Shown: positions 39,281 to 48,013 of the stretch, piece after piece | Layout of the letters: each line of letters begins with the position of its first letter | How positions within the stretch are numbered: position 1 is the stretch's first letter | NCBI RefSeq assembly: GCF_002303925.1 | Contig: NZ_MRCS01000019.1 | Coordinates: 46,101 to 110,100, forward strand | DNA length: 64,000 nucleotides | Direction: 5' to 3' | Origin: Pseudomonas sp. ACN8 | GTDB lineage: Bacteria > Pseudomonadota > Gammaproteobacteria > Pseudomonadales > Pseudomonadaceae | Program-made: the position numbers and the translations under genes | Notes under the pieces: generated by a model | Database searches by the model: none | Told to the model about the DNA's origin: nothing | The model's input: only the letters and a program-made list of their open reading frames with translations

Positions 39281-39508
39281 ATGAAACTCGAAATTGCACG
39301 AGGTTTGTTTCTGGTAGGAGCCTTGGCAGTTGCATCGATCGCGATGGCAACCTGGGAGCAACCACGCCCCCAGGTTCTCAGCTCGATAAACGCAGAAGAA
39401 CATTGTCCGTTGCCACGGGTTGCCAAGGCATCCGTGGCCACTCGACCCGATCATGACTTGTTGCTGTTCATGTTCGGACTTTCTCAGGGATTGAGGCCGC
39501 AGAGTTGA
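39281..39508 (+). CDS. Small secreted or membrane-anchored hypothetical protein
   Basis: A 75-residue protein beginning two bases after the wapQ stop, with AAGGG about nine bases before its ATG. Residues 5-24 are hydrophobic (signal or anchor; ARGLFLVGALAVASIAMA), followed by a short soluble part with one Cys. I do not recognise a family. The tight spacing and the terminator right after it suggest it is the last gene of the warA-wapQ operon. Confidence 0.75.
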   Translation: MKLEIARGLFLVGALAVASIAMATWEQPRPQVLSSINAEEHCPLPRVAKASVATRPDHDLLLFMFGLSQGLRPQS

Positions 39509-39527
39509 AACGATTGAAGCCAAAATG

Positions 39528-39560
39528 AAAGGCCTCGTTGATGCGAGGCCTTTTTTTTGT
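39528..39560 (+). terminator. Terminator of the warA-wapQ operon
   Basis: Stem AAGGCCTCG / CGAGGCCTT with loop TTGATG, then eight T. Confidence 0.92.
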
Positions 39561-39591
39561 CTTTGGAAATCTACCGGAGTGCATAGGGCCT

Positions 39592-39682
39592 TTGTGGGAG
39601 CGAGCCTGCTCGCGAAAGCGATGTATCAGTCAACATCCCTGTTGAATGGTAAGCCATCTTCGCGAGCAGGCTCGCTCCCACA
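39592..39682. repeat. REP doublet (REPIN), short spacer type
   Basis: Inverted REP copies at 39592-39617 and 39658-39682; spacer GCGATGTATCAGTCAACATC matches the doublet at 34727. Confidence 0.92.
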
Positions 39683-39709
39683 GATTCATCTCCTACAGGT
39701 TGTTCTGCG

Positions 39710-42700
39710 TCAGCGCTTATCGGGTTTAGCCAGCAAGGTGTAGACGCAAGGCAACACAAACAGGGTGAACAACGTCCCGATTGACATGCCCGTCGCGATG
39801 ACCGTTCCGATGTCGAACCGGCTGACCGCACCAGCACCGCTGGCGATGATCAATGGCACCATGCCGAACACCATCGCCGCGGTGGTCATCAACACCGGAC
39901 GCAGCCGGATCGCCGCCGCTTCTTCCACCGCTTCCCGTGCGGTCAGGCCCTTGGCCTTGCGTAGCTGGTTGGCGAACTCGACGATCAGAATGCCGTGCTT
40001 GCTGATCAGCCCGATCAAGGTCACCAGCCCGACCTGGGTATAGATGTTCATGCTCGACCAGCCCAGGAACAGCGGAATCAATGCGCCGCAGATAGACAGG
40101 GGCACGGTGACCAGGATCACCAGCGGGTCGCGGAAGCTTTCGAACTGGGCCGCCAGCACAAGGAAAATGATCGCCAGTGCCAGGGCAAAGGTGACCCACA
40201 GGGCACTGCCTTCCTGAACGTACTGCCTCGATGCGCCGGCGTAGTCGAAGGCAAAGCCGGGGGGTGCCTCTTCCCGGGCGATCTGGCGCACGAGGTCGAT
40301 GGCTTCCCCCATGCTCACCAGTGGCACGCCGGACAGGATGGCCGAATTGAGTTGCTGGAACTGGTTCAGCTGTCTCGGTCGAGCGCGGTCGGTGACGGTG
40401 ATCAGGGTCGACAACGCCAACAGTTCGCCCTTGGTGTTTTTCACGTAGTAATTGTTCAGCCAGTCCGGATTGTCACGGAACGGCCGCTCGACCTGGGCAA
40501 TGACCTTGTAACTGCGACCTTCAATGGTGAATCGGTTGATCTCGCCTTCACCCAGCAGGGTCGCCAGGGTTCCCCCCAGATCCTGCATGGAAACCCCCAT
40601 CTGCGCGGCCTTGGCGCGGTCGATATCCACCACCACCTCCGGCTTGTCGAAGGCCAGGTCAACGTGGACAAAGGCAAACTTGCCGGATTCCTTTGCACGT
40701 TTTTTTACCCGGTCGATCACTTGCAGCAGCAATTCGTAATCATTGGCGGAGTTGATGACGAACTGGAACGGCACGCCTTCGCCGGTGCCCGGCAGTGACG
40801 GCAGGTTGAAGCCGAAAATCTGCAGCCCCGGGATCTTTTCCAGTTTGGCCTGCACCTCGGGCAGGATCGCCATTTGCGTGCGACTGCGATCGTCCCATGG
40901 TTTGAGCAGGAAACCGCCGATGCCCGATTGCACGCCGTTGAAGCCGTTGATCTGGAACGACGAGTAGTACTCGGGAAACGCCTTGAAGATCGAGACGAAC
41001 TCGTCGGTGTAGGTGTTCAGGTAGTCAAGGTTGGTCGGTTGCGGGGCGTTGGCAATCATGAAAATGATGCCCTGGTCCTCATCCGGCGCCAGTTCCGATT
41101 TGGTGAATTTGAGAAGGACCGGAATCAGGCACAACACGATCACGGCGAACACCAGCACCACCGGCCGGGTGTTGAGGGTGCCGTGAAGCAGGCTCTGGTA
41201 GCGGCGCTTGAGGCGTTCGAAAATCATGTCCAGGCGATGGGCCAGGCCACTGGGGTTCTCGTCGTGACGCAGCAGAAACGCACACATCATCGGCGACAGG
41301 GTCAGGGCGACGATACCGGAAATCACCACCGCGCCGGCCAGGGTCAGGGCGAACTCCTTGAATAACGCCCCGGTCAGGCCGGTCAGGAAACCGATCGGGG
41401 CGTACACCGCCGCCAGGGTGATGGTCATCGAGACCACCGGCATGGCGATTTCCCGGGCGCCTTCAATGGCGGCTTCGAGCGGTGTCTTGCCTTCCTCGAT
41501 GTGACGGTGAATGTTTTCCACCACCACGATGGCGTCGTCCACTACCAGGCCAATGGCCAATACCATCGCCAGCAGGGTGAGCAGGTTGATCGAGTACCCC
41601 ATCATCTGCATGAAGAACATCACGCCGATCATCGACAGCGGGATGGTCACCACCGGGATCACCACCGAGCGCAGGGCACCAAGGAACAGGAACACCACCA
41701 CGATCACGATCAGCACCGCTTCGAACAGGGTTTTCACCACTTCGTCGATCGAGGCCTGGATGAACAGGGTGGCGTCGTAGGCGATTTCACCTTTCAGGTT
41801 CGGCGGTAGCTGGGCCTCAAGGTCCGGCATGATCTTGCGCACTTCCTTGATCACTTCCAGCGGGTTGGCACCGGGAGTCCCCTTGATGCCGATGTACACC
41901 GAAGGGGTGCCACCGAACGAGCTGATGGTGTCGTAGTTTTCCGCACCCATTTCCACGCGCGCCACATCCCGCAGCAGCACCCGGCTGTCGCCATCGACCT
42001 TGAGCGGAATTGCCCCGAAGGCTTCGGCGGACTTGAGTTCGGTATTGGCGTTGATGCTGGTGACCACGTATTCGCCTTTCACCTCGCCGGCAGCCGAGAG
42101 GAAGTTGTACTGGCGCACCGCGTTGGTCACATCACTGGCACTGAGGCCGAAACCCGCCAGCTTCATCGGGTCCAGCCACAGGCGCATGGCAAAGACCTGG
42201 TTGCCGAGGATCTCGGCTTCGGCCATGCCGGGCAAGGTCGCCAGTTTCGGCTGGATCACTCGCGACAGGTAATCGGTAATCTGCGGGTTGCTCAATTCCT
42301 TGCTGAAGAAGCTCATGTACATCAGCACTGACGCATCGGCAGATTCTTTGCTCAGCACCGGGTCTTCAGCGTCCTGGGGCAGCTGGCTCTTGACCTCGTT
42401 GGCCTTGGCCAGCAGTTCGGTAAACAGACGGTCGCTGTTGGCGCCGATGCGCGCGTAGATCGAGATCACCGAGAAGTTCTGGCGACTGACCGAGGTCATG
42501 TAGTCGATGCCCTCGGCGCTGGCCAGGCTTTGCTGCATCGGTTGGGTGATATAGCCCTGGATGGTTTCGGCGTTGGCCCCGGGGTAGGCGGTGGTCACCG
42601 TGATCAGGGCGTTTTCCATTTGCGGGTACTGGCGCAGCGGCAACTTGCCCCAGGCCTGGAAACCCAACAGCACAATCAGCAGGCTGACCACTGTTGCAAG

Positions 42701-42736
42701 AACCGGGCGACGGATGAACGGATCGGTAAAAGCCAT
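39710..42736 (-). CDS. RND multidrug efflux permease (MexW-like)
   Basis: A 1008-residue inner-membrane pump of the AcrB/HAE1 family with 12 helices and two large periplasmic loops; proton-relay helix 4 carries the paired Asp (GLVVDDAIVVVENI). It exports drugs or other amphiphiles using the proton gradient. ATG 42736 follows AAGGAA; an upstream reading from 42808 is unlikely. It lies 13 bases after its adaptor gene. Length and location near the colRS genes match MexVW of P. aeruginosa, but identity is not certain. No outer-membrane channel gene is nearby. Confidence 0.92.
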   Translation of the reverse strand: MAFTDPFIRRPVLATVVSLLIVLLGFQAWGKLPLRQYPQMENALITVTTAYPGANAETIQGYITQPMQQSLASAEGIDYMTSVSRQNFSVISIYARIGANSDRLFTELLAKANEVKSQLPQDAEDPVLSKESADASVLMYMSFFSKELSNPQITDYLSRVIQPKLATLPGMAEAEILGNQVFAMRLWLDPMKLAGFGLSASDVTNAVRQYNFLSAAGEVKGEYVVTSINANTELKSAEAFGAIPLKVDGDSRVLLRDVARVEMGAENYDTISSFGGTPSVYIGIKGTPGANPLEVIKEVRKIMPDLEAQLPPNLKGEIAYDATLFIQASIDEVVKTLFEAVLIVIVVVFLFLGALRSVVIPVVTIPLSMIGVMFFMQMMGYSINLLTLLAMVLAIGLVVDDAIVVVENIHRHIEEGKTPLEAAIEGAREIAMPVVSMTITLAAVYAPIGFLTGLTGALFKEFALTLAGAVVISGIVALTLSPMMCAFLLRHDENPSGLAHRLDMIFERLKRRYQSLLHGTLNTRPVVLVFAVIVLCLIPVLLKFTKSELAPDEDQGIIFMIANAPQPTNLDYLNTYTDEFVSIFKAFPEYYSSFQINGFNGVQSGIGGFLLKPWDDRSRTQMAILPEVQAKLEKIPGLQIFGFNLPSLPGTGEGVPFQFVINSANDYELLLQVIDRVKKRAKESGKFAFVHVDLAFDKPEVVVDIDRAKAAQMGVSMQDLGGTLATLLGEGEINRFTIEGRSYKVIAQVERPFRDNPDWLNNYYVKNTKGELLALSTLITVTDRARPRQLNQFQQLNSAILSGVPLVSMGEAIDLVRQIAREEAPPGFAFDYAGASRQYVQEGSALWVTFALALAIIFLVLAAQFESFRDPLVILVTVPLSICGALIPLFLGWSSMNIYTQVGLVTLIGLISKHGILIVEFANQLRKAKGLTAREAVEEAAAIRLRPVLMTTAAMVFGMVPLIIASGAGAVSRFDIGTVIATGMSIGTLFTLFVLPCVYTLLAKPDKR

Positions 42737-42749
42737 GGGGATTCCTTGA

Positions 42750-43898
42750 TCAGTTCGCGCGTGGCGGGCTGTTCTGCCCGGCCAGGGTCTTGTCGTCGCT
42801 GATGGCAACGCGTGAGCCGTTATCCAGTTTGAGCTGGCCGGCGGTCACCACTTTTTCGCCGCTCTGCACGCCTTTGGTGATCATCACTTGCCCGTCGCGG
42901 CGTTCGCCGGTCTCGACAAAACGCCGTTCGGCGATCAGCACCGGTTGGCCCTTGTCGTCCTTTACCAGGCTGCCATCCTCGGCCTTCCTGGGTACGGCCA
43001 CATACACCGAGTTGCCGTAGAGCGTGTAGGTAATCGCGCTTTCCGGCACCACGATGCGCGGCTGCGGGTCGGGCAGGAGCACCTGGAGGCTGGCGAACAT
43101 GCCTGGCATCAACTTGCCATCGGGGTTGGCCAGGGTGGCGCGGACCTGCACGTTACGGGTGCTGTTCTCGACCTTGGGGTTGATTGCACTGATGGTGCCG
43201 GGGTACTCCTGGGTCGGATACGCCGCGACAATGACCTGCACTGGCTGGCCGAGCGCAATCTTCGGCACCGACTGCTCAGGCACGAAAAAGTCGACATACA
43301 GGCTACTGAGGTCTTGCAGGGTGGCGATCATGGTGCCGCTGGCCACATAGTCGCCGACGTCCACCTGACGAATGCCGATGGTGCCGCTGAACGGCGCGAT
43401 GATGCGTTTTTTCTCGAGCGCGGCCTTGAGCTGATTGACCGTGGCCCTGCTCTTTTTCAGGACCGCCGAGAGTCGGTCGAATTCGCCTTTGGAAATCGCC
43501 TGGCTGCCCACCAGCTGGCTGCCACGGTTGTAGTCCAGCTGGGCCAGCCCGAGGTCGGCCAGGGCGGTTTCGAGCAAGGCGCTTTCCACGGCGCTGTCGA
43601 GCCGGACGATGGGCTGACCGGCCTTGACCTTCTGCCCTGACTCGAACTGGACATCGATGACGGTGCCATCGGTCTCCAGGCTCAGGTCCACGCCCTGCAA
43701 TGCCTTGAGCGTACCAACAGTAGGCAGGCGGACTTGCCATGGGCGTTCGGTGGCGGTGGCCACGGCAACGCTGATGGCCGGCCTGGGCGCAGAGAAGCCT
43801 TGAACCATCGTGTAGATCGAGAAGGCTTTGTACGCAGCCAGGACCAGCACAATCAGTAGAACAACACCCAACATGATCAGCATGCGGCGACGCAGCAT
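42750..43898 (-). CDS. RND efflux periplasmic adaptor (MexV-like)
   Basis: A 382-residue membrane-fusion protein. An N-terminal membrane helix (about 6-24) is followed by the lipoyl-like half-motifs (VDLSLETDGTVIDVQFESGQKV and IIAPFSGTIGIRQVDVGDYV), a hairpin between them and a beta-barrel. It lacks a lipobox, so it is anchored by the helix. AAGGA lies eight bases before the ATG. Works with the permease encoded next. Confidence 0.92.
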   Translation of the reverse strand: MLRRRMLIMLGVVLLIVLVLAAYKAFSIYTMVQGFSAPRPAISVAVATATERPWQVRLPTVGTLKALQGVDLSLETDGTVIDVQFESGQKVKAGQPIVRLDSAVESALLETALADLGLAQLDYNRGSQLVGSQAISKGEFDRLSAVLKKSRATVNQLKAALEKKRIIAPFSGTIGIRQVDVGDYVASGTMIATLQDLSSLYVDFFVPEQSVPKIALGQPVQVIVAAYPTQEYPGTISAINPKVENSTRNVQVRATLANPDGKLMPGMFASLQVLLPDPQPRIVVPESAITYTLYGNSVYVAVPRKAEDGSLVKDDKGQPVLIAERRFVETGERRDGQVMITKGVQSGEKVVTAGQLKLDNGSRVAISDDKTLAGQNSPPRAN

Positions 43899-44097
43899 AT
43901 CCAGTTCCTTGGAGAAAATCAGGTGAGACAGTGGGGCACACTACCGGGAGTGTAGAGGGTAATCCAACTGCCGTTTTTACAGGTTGTGAGGTATTAGAGG
44001 GGTGAAAGCCTGAAAAGATTCGCCGCCTCGGGTCGCGTCTGCGGGGTGTATGTCATCCCGATACTGGCGCGGCCGAGGGCGGCGATCTTTTAATGAT

Positions 44098-45213
44098 TCA
44101 GGCCATCAGATGCAGATGGTTGTCCCAGAGCCCTGCGGGTAGCTCCAGTGGTTTTGCGACCAGGTTTGTCTGGCGGCAGTCGTAGTAGCGGCAGCGCCCC
44201 TGGCCCGAGGTCACGACAAAACCATCGGCCACGGCGCCGACCCCGGCGCAATCGGGCAGTGGCGCGTCCAGGCGTACCTCGCCGCTGTCCAGGTCCCAGA
44301 TGAAAAAGCGGTTGCCCCGCGGCGCAGTCAATGCCACCAGGCGCAAGTCGCTGTGTACCGCGACGCTGGCGGTGTAGTGTCCCATGGCCTGCAACTGATG
44401 CTCGGGTACCGGGAACGCGACGAAGGGCTGGCCGGGCCGCTTGATCGCCAACAGCTCCGACGACTCGTGGGCCGCGCCCATGAACTGCTGGCTGGCGACG
44501 ATGGTACCGTCGCTGGCGATGGCCAGATGGCGCACGCTGTTCATCTGCTGGGCGAGGGTTTCCTTGCTCAGCAGGGTGCCGTCGCGGTGCATCAGGACCA
44601 GGCTCGGTTCCATGGCGTTGAGGTTCATCTCCACCCGGCTTTCGGCCTCGGTGCGAATTCCGCCGTTGGCCACCACCAGGGTTTCGCCATCGGGCATCCA
44701 CGACACCTGGTGCGGACCGAGGCCGTGGGTGGAAATCTCGCCGCTGTGCACCAGCCGTTCGCCTTCGAATCTGTACACGCCGAGCAGGCCGCGACCCGGA
44801 TCGGTGGTGTCGTTTTCGGTGGCGTACAGCCAGTCGCCGCTGTGGTGAATGACCGCGTGCCCGTAGAAGTGCCGGTTCGGCTGCGACGCCACGGTTTGCA
44901 GGAGCGTGCCGTCGCGCAGATCGATCAGGTAGCTCTCGGTGCCCGGACGGCGAGCGACGAACAGCGCAATCGGCAGTGTCGGGTGGTTGACGATGTCGTG
45001 ACAACGCTGGCCGACCCGGGTGGCGAACACCTGGGTACCATCCAGACGATAACCGACGGCGTAATGCTGGCCGTCGGTGTCGTCCCGTGCCGAAAGCAAC
45101 AACGGACTCTTGTCTTTTTGCCTGAACAGCTTCCAGCCGCCCAGCGTCACTGCACCCAGCAGCAAACTACCTAATGTCAGAACCTGGCGTCGCAGCATGG
45201 AACCGGCCCTCAT
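44098..45213 (-). CDS. DUF1513 periplasmic protein
   Basis: A 371-residue protein with a hydrophobic signal segment (about 8-27) and a beta-propeller-like body of about 340 residues. I recognise the DUF1513 family. Its function is not known. The start ATG shares a base with the stop of the preceding imelysin gene (TGATG), so translation is coupled; a second ATG at 45198 is also possible. It is the last gene of a three-gene operon with a dihaem protein and an imelysin, so a role in metal handling at the cell surface is inferred. Confidence 0.85.
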   Translation of the reverse strand: MRAGSMLRRQVLTLGSLLLGAVTLGGWKLFRQKDKSPLLLSARDDTDGQHYAVGYRLDGTQVFATRVGQRCHDIVNHPTLPIALFVARRPGTESYLIDLRDGTLLQTVASQPNRHFYGHAVIHHSGDWLYATENDTTDPGRGLLGVYRFEGERLVHSGEISTHGLGPHQVSWMPDGETLVVANGGIRTEAESRVEMNLNAMEPSLVLMHRDGTLLSKETLAQQMNSVRHLAIASDGTIVASQQFMGAAHESSELLAIKRPGQPFVAFPVPEHQLQAMGHYTASVAVHSDLRLVALTAPRGNRFFIWDLDSGEVRLDAPLPDCAGVGAVADGFVVTSGQGRCRYYDCRQTNLVAKPLELPAGLWDNHLHLMA

Positions 45214-46277
45214 CAGTCACCGTCGTTGGCGTTGAAGCCCAGTTGGATGCCCAGTGCCTTGGCCAGATCGGCCTCGTGCAGGCGATGGACAACGTTGAGG
45301 CTGTCATACAGCTCGTTGAGTTGCTGGCGGCCGGCTTCGTCATTGAGCATGTCGGTCAGCGAACGCTGGTTGCCGGCAAACAGTTTCAACGAGGCGGCAT
45401 AGGCCGCATCGATCTTGTCGGCCAACGGCTTCTGCTCGCTCGGCAACAGGCCGCGCAGGCCTTTGTTGTCCACGCCTTCCCAGACCGTTTTGGCGGCCGC
45501 GAGGCTGGCTTCGAGGCTGGTCAGGGATGCCTGGCTGCGCCATGCATCGGCCTGGAATGGTTGCGGCACGCCCTTGCTCTGGCGGCCCATCGGCGTGCCG
45601 AGTTTTTTCTTCAGGGTGTCGATGGCCGTGACTTGTACGCGCAGCAGATCGGCGATCGCTTCGTGGGAGTCCGCATAACGCTGGTTCGGGAATTTGCTCA
45701 TTTGCGCGAGCATGCCGTCGGTGTTGTTCCAGGTTTGCAGAATATCTTCAGCCAATTGCTTCTGGCGTTCGCCGATGGCGATCAGCAGCGGGCAATATTT
45801 GCTCTTCTGCTCAGCGTTGGCCACGTCAGGCTTGCTGTCGAACAGAATGTATTCGTAGGCCGAGAGCCCCTGTACCACAACGCTGGACTTGGCCAGGGCG
45901 GCGGCATCGATTTGCGGCTGGGCGGTGACCAGTTGCTCGACCTGACGGCCGACCAGGTTTTTCTTGTCCGGCCAGAACTGCACTTGCCACGAACGGTTGC
46001 CTTCGGCCAATGGCCCGATCAGCAGCGGTTGCAATTCGGCCCAGGCTTTTTGCGCATGCAGGAAGTCGGCACGGGCGGTTTCCAGGGTTTCCTTGCCTTC
46101 GCAGTAGGCGAGGGCGCTGACCGCCAATTGACGGTCGGCTTCAACCCAACGGGTGTAGGTCGGCAGGATCACCGACTTGGCGATGGCCGCCGACGTGACC
46201 GCTTGCGGGTCCTGGGGCGAGCAGGCGCCCAGAGCGAGGGCGGCAAGGCTGGTGAACAACAGTTTGGGACGGAACAT
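45213..46277 (-). CDS. Imelysin-family lipoprotein
   Basis: A 354-residue imelysin-domain (peptidase M75-like) protein with a signal ending LGAC, so it is a likely lipoprotein (Cys19). The imelysin motif GxHxxE is changed: the aligned segment is GLSAYE, with Ser in place of His. It lies 27 bases after the DUF1111 gene and is translationally coupled to the DUF1513 gene. Imelysins are often iron-regulated and are suspected to bind metal; proteolysis is doubtful for this copy. Confidence 0.88.
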   Translation of the reverse strand: MFRPKLLFTSLAALALGACSPQDPQAVTSAAIAKSVILPTYTRWVEADRQLAVSALAYCEGKETLETARADFLHAQKAWAELQPLLIGPLAEGNRSWQVQFWPDKKNLVGRQVEQLVTAQPQIDAAALAKSSVVVQGLSAYEYILFDSKPDVANAEQKSKYCPLLIAIGERQKQLAEDILQTWNNTDGMLAQMSKFPNQRYADSHEAIADLLRVQVTAIDTLKKKLGTPMGRQSKGVPQPFQADAWRSQASLTSLEASLAAAKTVWEGVDNKGLRGLLPSEQKPLADKIDAAYAASLKLFAGNQRSLTDMLNDEAGRQQLNELYDSLNVVHRLHEADLAKALGIQLGFNANDGD

Positions 46278-46304
46278 GTCGGGCTCCCGCGAGTGGAATG
46301 CGTG

Positions 46305-47732
46305 TTAAAGGGAATTCAGGAACGCCAGCAACGCAGCGCGTTGCTCGGCATTGAAAGACAAAACCTGTTGCTGCGCCGCTTGTGCCTCGCCACCATGCCA
46401 GAGCACGGCTTCGAGCAGGTTGCGGGCACGGCCGTCGTGCAGGAACTGGGTGTGGCCGCTGACCGCCTGTGTCAGGCCGATGCCCCACAACGGCGGGGTA
46501 CGCCATTGGCGACCGCTGGCCTGGAATTCGCTACGGTTGTCGGCCAGGCCATCGCCCATGTCATGCAGCAGCAGATCGCTGTACGGACGAATCTCTTGAT
46601 TGGCCAGTTCAGGTTCGGCGGCATTGGCGGCGGTGGTGTATTTCGGTGTGTGACAGGTTTGGCAACCAGCCTGATAAAACAGGGTCTTGCCGGCCAGCAC
46701 TTCTGGCGCGTTGACATTACGGCGGGCCGGCACGGCGAGGTTACGGCTGTAGAACAGCACCAGGCGCAGGATGTTGTCGCTGACTTCCGGCTCGCCATTG
46801 GGGCCGTTGCCACTGGGTGCCTGTTTGCAGGCCGTTTGCGCGTCCGTGCAGTCATCAATGGGTCTGAGGCTGGTCGTGAGCCCCATATCACCCGAAAACG
46901 CGTGGACATTCTGCTGGTTGAGGTTCGGTTGTCCGGCTTTCCAGCCAAATCGCCCCAGAACGGTCTTTTGCTGGGCGTCATCCCAGACCCGGTTCGGTTG
47001 TCCGCTGACGCCCTTGTTCGCCTTGGCCTGTGCCTCGGCGTTGGCCAGGATTGCTTCCTCGGGGATCGCTTCGAGCAGGCCCAGGCCAATCATCGGCGGC
47101 GCCACGCGGGCCGAGAAGCGGGTGTCGGGGTGCATCGGGCCGTAGCCCAACTGGGTGATGTTCAGGTTCGGTTTGCGCAACTCGACTTCGGTGCCGTCCT
47201 TGAAGCGAACCGGCACGGCGGTGTAATCGACCCGTACTTTGCCTTCGGGGGCCACACCGGGGACAGCCATGTCCTGGAACTGGCCGCCGTAGACGGGCTC
47301 CGGCACCACTCCCAACTGTTCGATGACCTTGGCATATGCCGGGGCGTCGGGAATCGACAGGCGTACCAGCATCGACACGGCGTTCACATCGTCGGGAGTC
47401 GGCGGATGGCCGCGGCCGTCCTTGATGTGGCAGCCCTGGCAGGCATTGGTGTTGAACAGTGGGCCGAGGCCATCGCGAGCGGTCGTCGTCGATGGAGCGA
47501 TCACCCAGGGGCTGCGGAAGAAGCTGTTGCCGACGCTGAAATCCACGCGCCGTGACGGCGGCAGGTTCGCCGAGGGCATGGAAAACGCGTTCTGATCGGT
47601 CTTGCGCACCGTCGCACTGCCGCCGGAGCGGGCTTCACCGGGTTCGGCCCGGGTGAATTTCGGGGCGTCATCGCAGGCACTCAGGCCCAGAGCCAGAAAC
47701 AGTGCGGACAAGCGAAGAGGCAGCGAGGGCAT
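46305..47732 (-). CDS. Dihaem oxidoreductase lipoprotein, DUF1111 family
   Basis: A 475-residue protein with signal and lipobox (LSAC, Cys20) and two c-type haem motifs: CQGCH at 98-102 and CQTCH at 357-361. The family is described as thiol oxidoreductase or putative peroxidase. ATG 47732 is chosen so that the signal peptide starts correctly. It is first in the operon with an imelysin and a DUF1513 protein, so it may redox-cycle a metal that they bind. Confidence 0.9.
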   Translation of the reverse strand: MPSLPLRLSALFLALGLSACDDAPKFTRAEPGEARSGGSATVRKTDQNAFSMPSANLPPSRRVDFSVGNSFFRSPWVIAPSTTTARDGLGPLFNTNACQGCHIKDGRGHPPTPDDVNAVSMLVRLSIPDAPAYAKVIEQLGVVPEPVYGGQFQDMAVPGVAPEGKVRVDYTAVPVRFKDGTEVELRKPNLNITQLGYGPMHPDTRFSARVAPPMIGLGLLEAIPEEAILANAEAQAKANKGVSGQPNRVWDDAQQKTVLGRFGWKAGQPNLNQQNVHAFSGDMGLTTSLRPIDDCTDAQTACKQAPSGNGPNGEPEVSDNILRLVLFYSRNLAVPARRNVNAPEVLAGKTLFYQAGCQTCHTPKYTTAANAAEPELANQEIRPYSDLLLHDMGDGLADNRSEFQASGRQWRTPPLWGIGLTQAVSGHTQFLHDGRARNLLEAVLWHGGEAQAAQQQVLSFNAEQRAALLAFLNSL

Positions 47733-47852
47733 CAGACATCCTGCAAGACGAGCAAAACAAGGGCGCAAAGTCTAACAGGGGATGGGAATTTGAATAAGAG
47801 GAATTATCGTTTGCTTGATGTGGGACAGGTAATTTGGCTTGCCCATAACCCC

Positions 47853-47944
47853 CTGTAGGAGCGAGCCTGCTCGCGATTGCAATGTGTCATCCAAAACTGA
47901 TGTCGACTGACATGGCCCTATCGCGAGCAGGCTCGCTCCTACAG
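47853..47944. repeat. REP doublet (REPIN), third spacer type
   Basis: Inverted REP copies at 47853-47876 and 47920-47944, with spacer TGCAATGTGTCATCC...GACTGACATGG. A related spacer is found in the doublet at 62839. Confidence 0.9.
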
Positions 47945-47962
47945 TTGTTTGTGTTATGGCCG

Positions 47963-47994
47963 ACAAAAAAGGCGACCCGAAGGTCGCCTTATTA
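47963..47994 (-). terminator. Terminator of icmP
   Basis: Stem AAGGCGACC / GGTCGCCTT with loop CGAA; six A on the + strand give a T-run on the minus strand. It lies 20 bases after the icmP stop. Confidence 0.9.
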
Positions 47995-48013
47995 CTCACT
48001 CAGCCAGCGTTGA

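Noticed and set aside
45174..47555. A 793-codon open frame on the + strand across the imelysin and DUF1111 genes
   Set aside because: It spans two well-supported minus-strand genes, and its translation shows no recognised domain.
47733..47852. Possible Fur box before the DUF1111 operon (AATAAGAGGAATTATC near 47792-47807)
   Set aside because: Only about 11 of 19 consensus positions match, mostly in one half, which is too weak to list.
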